Positions 59,087-64,000 of a stretch of DNA of 64,000 bases are shown here, piece after piece. A model generated the notes under the pieces. That model saw only the letters and a program-made list of their open reading frames with translations, did not search any database and was not told the origin of the DNA. Within the stretch, counting starts at the first letter, position 1, and every line of letters begins with the position of its first letter. Position numbers and translations under genes: made by a program. The stretch is from Ruminiclostridium sp. (GTDB taxonomy: Bacteria; Bacillota; Clostridia; Oscillospirales; Oscillospiraceae), in assembly GCA_017435425.1 (NCBI GenBank), contig JAFSFC010000075.1, forward strand, positions 62,001 through 126,000, written 5' to 3'.

Positions 59087-61192
59087 ATGGAACAATTCTT
59101 CCACACCCTGCTGACCATGTCGGCCACGGCGGCCATCGCCGCCCTTGTGGTCATGGTCCTCCGGCTCCCCCTGAAAAAGGCCCCCCGGTATCTCACCTGC
59201 CTGCTGTGGCTGGTGGTCCTCTTCCGGATGGTCTGCCCGGTGAGCTTCGAGGCCCCCGTGAGCATCATGCCCCAGGCTATCACCACCGAGACCTATGAAA
59301 CCATCACCCTCCCCCTGCCGGAGGAGCCCCTTCCCGGGGTCCAGGCAGAGACCACCTCCCCCCAACCGGTCACGCCCACAAACCCTGGGGCGACCCCCGC
59401 AGAGACCGCCCCCACCCTCACCCAGGCTCTCCTGCCCATCTGGGCGGTGGGCTGCGCCGGGATGGGCCTGTGGATCATTCTCTCCTACGCCCGGCTCCAG
59501 CGAAGGGTGGCTGACGCCGTCCGGGTCCGGGACAACATCTACGAAACCGACCGGGTGGACACCCCCTTCGTCTGCGGCTTTTTCCGCCCCCGCATCTACC
59601 TGCCGGTGGGACTGGAGGAGCAGGACCGCACCTACGTCCTCCTCCACGAGCAGGCCCACATCCGGCGGCTGGACCATCTGGTCAAACCCCTCTTCTGCCT
59701 GGCTCTGTGCGCCCACTGGTTCAACCCCGTTCTATGGCTGGCCTACTGGCTCCTGGGCAAGGACATTGAGACCGCCTGCGACCAGGCCGTCATCCGGTCC
59801 TTTGACCGGGCGGACAAGGCAGGCTACGCCGCCGCCCTCCTCCACGTGGGCCGGGAGAAGTCCCTGCCCCAGGCCGTCCCCCTGGCCTTCGGGGAGGAGA
59901 ACCCCAAAAAGCGGGTGAAAAACCTGCTGGACTACAAGCACCCGGGCATCTGGATCGGCCTCTTCGCCATGGCGGTCTGCCTTCTGGTTTCCCTGATCCT
60001 CCTGGCCGATCCCGGCGACCGGGCGGGGCAGTATGAGGGCGTGGCCCTGACCCAGGGCAGCCTCATCAAAGAAAACACCATCACCCCCCTGTCTGACAAC
60101 CTGCGCAACGACCTGGTAGACATCCTCCACGACTACGGTCACACCCAGTACCAGGACATCGACACTGTAGAGCTGGCGGACAACACCATCCAGCTCACCA
60201 ACGCCAACAAGGGAACGACATTCTTCTTCCACCCGGACACCCTCACCCTGGTGCGGGTAAACCACGACGGCTACTCCAACATCCGAAAGACGGCCACCAT
60301 GGACCCGGCCCTGAGGGAGGACCCGGACTTCATCGCCTGGACGGAGGACATGGAACTCTATGCCGAGACCGGCCGGGCGGAAGAGCTGCTTGCTAGGAAA
60401 ACCCCCTATGTGGGGGATGCCTCCGCCGTGGGGGCCCTCATCCAGGCCCTGGGCATCCCGGAGGTGGTGGGAGCCTACGGCTACATGATGGAGCTCCAGA
60501 CCACCACGGAGCCTTACGGGATCCTTCTGAACTTTGAGCGTGGCCCCATGCTTCGGGACCAGGACATGGCCTTCCACACTTACATGAGCGATGCCGGGAG
60601 ATGCTTACTGGCTCTGGTGGGCAATGCGGAAACCTTCTCTTGGAACTATGGAACCCTCTTTGGCAGCAACGGCGGCTCCACCACCACCGAGGATGACCCG
60701 GAACCCTCCTTCCAGGACCTCTACGACCAGATGCAGGCGTCCGCCGGAAAGCTCCTGGCCGCCCAGGCCTTGGACACCCTGAAGACCACCGAGGTCCTCC
60801 ATCTGTCCGAAGCATATACCTTTGACGACTGGTCCTACAGCGGTACCTTCACCGTCCAGCCCACCACCTTTACCGCCACCTGGACCAGCCTGCTCTCCTC
60901 CGCCTGGCCGGAGACCGAAACCGTGGATGGGTTCCAGTTCTGTCTCATCCCCCCAGATGAAGTACTGGACTACTATCCCAACGCAGACAGTCTGCCTCTG
61001 ACGAATCTGCTGACAGAGTACTGCTACGCCATCTACGACGCCGACAGCCAGGACACAGGCTACCGGATTTTGGAGTTGGTGCACAGTGATGCCCGGACCA
61101 CCGACTACTACGTGGCCCACATGACCTTCTCCGGAGAAATCCAGGACTGGGTGATGGATTACCTGGTGAAAGCCGAGCTGACGGCCCAATAA
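59087..61192 (+). CDS. M56 family membrane metallopeptidase sensor 4
   Basis: 701 residues from the ATG at 59087 (AAAGGAGG); the frame upstream lies in the repeat. HEQAH at 187-191 and KDIETACDQAV; the N-terminal helices (MEQFFHTLLTMSATAAIAALVV) resemble sensor 1, while the protease segment resembles sensors 2 and 3, so it is a mosaic. The external part (about 330-701) ends DTGYRILELVHSDARTTDYYVAHM. Last gene of the array, followed by a strong terminator. Confidence 0.88.
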   Translation: MEQFFHTLLTMSATAAIAALVVMVLRLPLKKAPRYLTCLLWLVVLFRMVCPVSFEAPVSIMPQAITTETYETITLPLPEEPLPGVQAETTSPQPVTPTNPGATPAETAPTLTQALLPIWAVGCAGMGLWIILSYARLQRRVADAVRVRDNIYETDRVDTPFVCGFFRPRIYLPVGLEEQDRTYVLLHEQAHIRRLDHLVKPLFCLALCAHWFNPVLWLAYWLLGKDIETACDQAVIRSFDRADKAGYAAALLHVGREKSLPQAVPLAFGEENPKKRVKNLLDYKHPGIWIGLFAMAVCLLVSLILLADPGDRAGQYEGVALTQGSLIKENTITPLSDNLRNDLVDILHDYGHTQYQDIDTVELADNTIQLTNANKGTTFFFHPDTLTLVRVNHDGYSNIRKTATMDPALREDPDFIAWTEDMELYAETGRAEELLARKTPYVGDASAVGALIQALGIPEVVGAYGYMMELQTTTEPYGILLNFERGPMLRDQDMAFHTYMSDAGRCLLALVGNAETFSWNYGTLFGSNGGSTTTEDDPEPSFQDLYDQMQASAGKLLAAQALDTLKTTEVLHLSEAYTFDDWSYSGTFTVQPTTFTATWTSLLSSAWPETETVDGFQFCLIPPDEVLDYYPNADSLPLTNLLTEYCYAIYDADSQDTGYRILELVHSDARTTDYYVAHMTFSGEIQDWVMDYLVKAELTAQ

Positions 61193-61196
61193 GATG

Positions 61197-61240
61197 CAAA
61201 AAATCCCTTCCGAAGCTCCGCTTCGGAAGGGATTTTCGTA
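61197..61240 (+). terminator. Terminator of the blaI-M56 array
   Basis: AAAATCCCTTCCGAAG-CTC-CGCTTCGGAAGGGATTTT, a few bases after the sensor 4 stop. Confidence 0.92.
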
Positions 61241-61251
61241 TGTATGCAGGA

Positions 61252-61404
61252 TGAGCCTCCCCTTTAGAGGGGAGGGGGACCACGAAGTGGTGGAGGGGTG
61301 TGATCGGAACGATAAAAACATCGTATCGGTACGACATTTCAACTGCCAGGATAGCACCCCTCAGGCTGCTTCGCATCCAGCTCCCCTATCAAGGGGAGCC
61401 TTAT
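61252..61404. repeat. MITE-like intergenic repeat, copy F4
   Basis: Outer ends GAGCCTCCCCTTTAGAGGGGAGG and CTCCCCTATCAAGGGGAGCC, inner CCACGAAGTGG and GGAGGGGTG/CACCCCTC. Same plan as F2 and F3 with diverged sequence. It separates the converging M56 array and MBL gene. Confidence 0.8.
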
Positions 61405-61407
61405 TTT

Positions 61408-62361
61408 CTACCGAAACAGCCCCGTGGGGGGCAGGTCGCTTTCCCTGACCCGGCGGGTCTTGGCCTGGTCGGTGAGGCGATACAGGATCATGTTGTCCTC
61501 GATGTAGGCCTCCAGCTCCCCCAGCTCCCGCAGGTAGTTGATGTAGGACAGGCTGGCCGCCTCGAAGTAGCCCAGGTCCCGGACGGAATGGGCGTTGATA
61601 TGATAGGCCCGGCAGATGGCAGAGGCCATCATCTTGGGGGTGGTGTAGCCCTCCACCAGGTCCAGCAGGTCCAGCATCCGCTGGCGCAGGAACCGGGCCT
61701 CCATGTCGATGAGGGGCAAGATCTCGTCGTAGATGCCGTAGTGGGCCACGATGTACTTGTCCGCCGGAACAGACCGGAGCTCCCGCATGGAGTCCAGATA
61801 GGCCCCCATGTCGTAGGCGTAGGGGAACTTGGAGTGGTGGAGGGTCCGGCCGGTCATCATGGCGTCGGCCAGGTACAGGACGTTGTCCGGGGTCTTGGCA
61901 CAGATGTGGTCGCTGGTGTGGCCGGGGGTGGGCAGAATTTCAAACTCTGCCCCGCAGAATTCGATGGTGGTCTCTCCCGGCAGGATGATCCGGTCGGCCA
62001 GATGGATGGTCCCACCGTGGGCAGAGGAGGACATGAGGTCCCCCACCGAGAGGATGTAGTTGGGCACCCCCATGGCCAGGTAGGAAAACTGATGGGCGGC
62101 CTCTCCCAAAGACATGGCGATCTGGGTGCCGTACTTCTCCTTGAAAAAGGCGTTGTTGCCCATGTGGTCGATGTGGGCGTGGCTGCACAAAACCCCCACG
62201 GGGGTCAGACCGGCCTCTTCCAGGGCCTTGTCCAGAGCCTCCCGCTGCTCAGCCAGGCCGGTGTCCAGGAGGACGCAGCGGTGGTCGTCCAGCTTATACA
62301 AAGGGATCAGCTCCCAGTCCTTCAGGACCCAGGTGTTCCCTTTCACGTGTTCCAGTTCCAT
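61408..62361 (-). CDS. MBL-fold metallohydrolase
   Basis: 317 residues. CSHAHIDHMGNN (zinc site H-x-H-x-D-H), TPGHTSDHI (His), YLADAMMTG (Asp) and a later VAHYGIYDEI (His) give a complete metallo-beta-lactamase fold, as in thioesterases and glyoxalase II-like hydrolases. The C-terminal 90 residues are a helical extension (ICRAYHINAHSVRDLGYFEAASLSYINYLRELGELEAY). Substrate unknown. It is 18 bp after mnmA and resembles the MBL gene on the other side of mnmA. Confidence 0.87.
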   Translation of the reverse strand: MELEHVKGNTWVLKDWELIPLYKLDDHRCVLLDTGLAEQREALDKALEEAGLTPVGVLCSHAHIDHMGNNAFFKEKYGTQIAMSLGEAAHQFSYLAMGVPNYILSVGDLMSSSAHGGTIHLADRIILPGETTIEFCGAEFEILPTPGHTSDHICAKTPDNVLYLADAMMTGRTLHHSKFPYAYDMGAYLDSMRELRSVPADKYIVAHYGIYDEILPLIDMEARFLRQRMLDLLDLVEGYTTPKMMASAICRAYHINAHSVRDLGYFEAASLSYINYLRELGELEAYIEDNMILYRLTDQAKTRRVRESDLPPTGLFR

Positions 62362-62379
62362 GCTTTGTCCTCCTTTCCT

Positions 62380-63402
62380 TTATTCGGGTTGGATGCGCCG
62401 GGCGGCGGTGATCCACATGCTGCCCAGGACGATATCCCCCTGATAGAAAACCGCCAGCTGTCCCGGGGTGGGGGCCCGGGCGGGCTCCAAGAGCTCCAGC
62501 ATTGCCCCATCCTGGGTGGGATGGAAGATGGCGGGGTGTTCCTGCTTGGAATGGCGCAGGCGGACGGTGATTTCGTCCCCTTCCACCAGATGGGCCAGCA
62601 GGTTCAGGTCCTCCCCCCACACCCGGTCTGCCATGAGATCGGAGCCGTCGGACAGAATGACCGTGTTGTCCTGGGGGCGGATCTCCGAAACAAAGAGCCG
62701 GTGTCCGGCGGGGATGCTGAGGCCTCTGCGCTGGCCGATGGTGTAGTGATGGATGCCCTTGTGTCGGCCCAAAACCTTCCCAGTCCGGTCCACGAAGTTT
62801 CCGGGGGGCGGCGTAGTGCCGTGGGCGTCCAGCCAGGCGGCATAGTCCCCGTCGGGGATGAAGCAGATCTCCATGCTGTCGGGCTTGTCCGCCACGGGGA
62901 TGCCGTACTGGTGGGCTAACTCCCGGACCTGGGTCTTTTCCAGGCCGCCGATGGGAAAGACCAAACGGCCGATCATCTCCTTAGGGAGACGGGCCAGCAT
63001 ATAGGCCTGATCGTTCCGGTGGGCACCCCGGGTCAGACGGGCTTCCCCGTCGATCTGGGCATAGTGGCCGGTGGCCACGAAGTCCGCCCCGATGGCATCG
63101 GCACACCGGAAGAGGGCAGGAAATTTCACGGTGGGGTTGCACCGGGCGCAGGGCAGAGGGGTCCGCCCTTCCAGGTAGTCCCGCTGGAAGGGGCCCATGA
63201 CCTGCTCCTCCAGTTCCTGGCGGATGTCCCCGGCGGAGAAGGGGATGTTCAGCCGGGCAGCGACCGCCTCGGCATCCTCCCGGCCCCCCAGGCCGATGTC
63301 CAGCCAGTGGCCGTGGACCTCCCAGCCCTGGTCCAGCAGGACACAGGCTGCCACGGCGGAGTCCACACCGCCGGACAGCCCCAGAACCACCTTTTTATTC
63401 AT
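62380..63402 (-). CDS. mnmA: tRNA-specific 2-thiouridylase
   Basis: 340 residues. PP-loop GLSGGVDSAVAACVLL, PCARCNPTVKF (first catalytic Cys) and DSMEICFIPDGDYAAWL (second Cys), plus GRHKGIHHYTIGQRRGL of the C-terminal barrel. It makes s2U34 in tRNA-Lys, -Glu and -Gln. The chain is slightly shorter than the E. coli enzyme (368); a segment following the PP-loop (GHWLDIGLGGREDAEAVAARL) is compressed. Its ATG overlaps the stop of the upstream MBL gene by 8 bp. Confidence 0.9.
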   Translation of the reverse strand: MNKKVVLGLSGGVDSAVAACVLLDQGWEVHGHWLDIGLGGREDAEAVAARLNIPFSAGDIRQELEEQVMGPFQRDYLEGRTPLPCARCNPTVKFPALFRCADAIGADFVATGHYAQIDGEARLTRGAHRNDQAYMLARLPKEMIGRLVFPIGGLEKTQVRELAHQYGIPVADKPDSMEICFIPDGDYAAWLDAHGTTPPPGNFVDRTGKVLGRHKGIHHYTIGQRRGLSIPAGHRLFVSEIRPQDNTVILSDGSDLMADRVWGEDLNLLAHLVEGDEITVRLRHSKQEHPAIFHPTQDGAMLELLEPARAPTPGQLAVFYQGDIVLGSMWITAARRIQPE

Positions 63403-64000
63403 GGTTCCACCCCTTGGGCTGGACGGCAGGGGCGCCGTTTATATCGATGAGTTCGATGGCTTCCGTGTCCACCAGGTACTCCAGGTAGGGGCGGATGTAC
63501 CGCTCCAGGTGCTGGGCCCGGTGGGGATGGCCCACGGGCAGGTCCATTTCCGTGACCACAGCGGCGTAAAACTCACTGTAGGTCATGGGCTTGTCCACCA
63601 GCTTGGTGATGGCAGCCAGCTGCTGGCGGATGCGGTCAATGTTGGCCTGGGCCAGGTCAGCCACGGAGCCATAGACCAGACCCTTGTGGCAGAAGATGAA
63701 GGCGTTGCATTCCAGGGTCTTCATGAGCTCCTTGCTGGCCAGATCGTCCACCATGTCGTAGACGAAGGGGACCATGGAGTCCTTCAGAATTTCCTCGGTC
63801 ATGAGGGTGTCACCGGCGAAGCAGACGTTGTCGGGGGTGACGATGCAGATGTGGTCCGGGGAGTGGCCGGGGGTGCGGACGATGCCGAATTTGGCCCCGC
63901 AGAAGTCGATCTCGGTTTCCCCGAACTCGATGACCCGGTCCACAGGACCGATGAGGGCCTGGAGCCGGGGATAGGTCCGGACAAGGCCCATGGTGAAGTT
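63395..64000 (-). CDS. MBL-fold metallohydrolase, N-terminus outside the window
   Basis: At least 201 codons; the frame is open to the window edge, and the ATG at about 63991 is internal, because the metal motif HxHxDH must lie upstream. Visible are TPGHSPDHICIVTPDNVCFAGDTLMT (His and Asp zinc ligands) and a later FIFCHKGLVYGS (His). The FCGAKFGI-RTPGH region is similar to the MBL protein at 61408, so the two are paralogues flanking mnmA. Confidence 0.82.
   Translation of the reverse strand, partial: NFTMGLVRTYPRLQALIGPVDRVIEFGETEIDFCGAKFGIVRTPGHSPDHICIVTPDNVCFAGDTLMTEEILKDSMVPFVYDMVDDLASKELMKTLECNAFIFCHKGLVYGSVADLAQANIDRIRQQLAAITKLVDKPMTYSEFYAAVVTEMDLPVGHPHRAQHLERYIRPYLEYLVDTEAIELIDINGAPAVQPKGWNHE

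Noticed and set aside
51975..61192. Beta-lactam resistance operon
   Set aside because: BlaI and M56 proteins are present, but there is no beta-lactamase or PBP2a gene and no penicillin-binding motif set in the sensors. A lone STQK near the end of sensor 3 lacks the other motifs.
1..64000. CRISPR array, prophage, insertion sequence or rRNA operon
   Set aside because: No regularly spaced direct repeats, no transposase, integrase or phage structural gene and no rRNA sequence were seen; repeats present are dispersed palindromic elements.

Overview
The window looks like a chromosomal segment of a moderately high-GC, endospore-forming Firmicute of the class Clostridia, most like the Oscillospiraceae group. 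The reasons are a SpoIIE sporulation phosphatase, strong GGAGG-type ribosome sites, a T-box leader, a c-di-GMP-I riboswitch, HisZ with short-form HisG, and YczE, QueT and BlaI/M56 families typical of that group. This is inference from gene families, not a database match. There is no phage, transposase, CRISPR array or rRNA.

Layout. 1-5.1 kb: end of rpsR, a nitrilase-family amidase, a PD-(D/E)XK-like protein, a small membrane protein, queT with a structured leader, and a membrane EAL phosphodiesterase under a c-di-GMP riboswitch. 5.1-7.5 kb: spoIIE with a Spo0A-type promoter. 7.6-12.8 kb: an opine dehydrogenase, racemase and TRAP transporter operon. 12.9-17.9 kb: HD protein, small sigma-like factor, tRNA-Thr and tRNA-Tyr, an XRE membrane regulator, an AIM24 protein and two tandem cytidylate-kinase-like genes. 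17.9-26.3 kb: a complete shikimate to prephenate/arogenate operon (aroF, tyrA, aroB, aroA, aroC, pheA, aroE-aroK fusion, aroQ) behind a Phe/Tyr-rich leader peptide and terminator. 26.3-28.5 kb: small regulators and a MarR/YczE pair. 28.7-36.3 kb: his operon (hisZ G D C B H A F IE). 36.5-39.3 kb: class III aminotransferase and PucR regulator. 39.4-44.6 kb: leuA C D B with a T-box. 44.8-51.8 kb: zinc-ribbon/Ig-like membrane protein, nitroreductase, lipoprotein, cinA, thiI. 51.9-61.2 kb: one BlaI repressor followed by four paralogous M56 membrane metallopeptidase sensors. 61.4 kb to the end: mnmA between two MBL-fold genes.

Two families of intergenic repeats cross the window. One is a terminally inverted, MITE-like element (four copies). 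The other is more interesting: an element of about 170 to 255 bp with four consecutive hairpins. It occurs four times plus one deletion remnant, always sense-oriented and starting at or within about a dozen bases of the upstream gene's stop codon. Its stem sequences differ between copies while pairing is kept, which is direct evidence for a conserved RNA structure. I do not recognise it as a described RNA class.

The most notable candidates for new biology are this RNA element family, the one-repressor/four-sensor BlaI-M56 array without a penicillin-binding sensor domain, the Phe/Tyr attenuator on the aromatic operon, and the opine dehydrogenase/racemase/TRAP operon.
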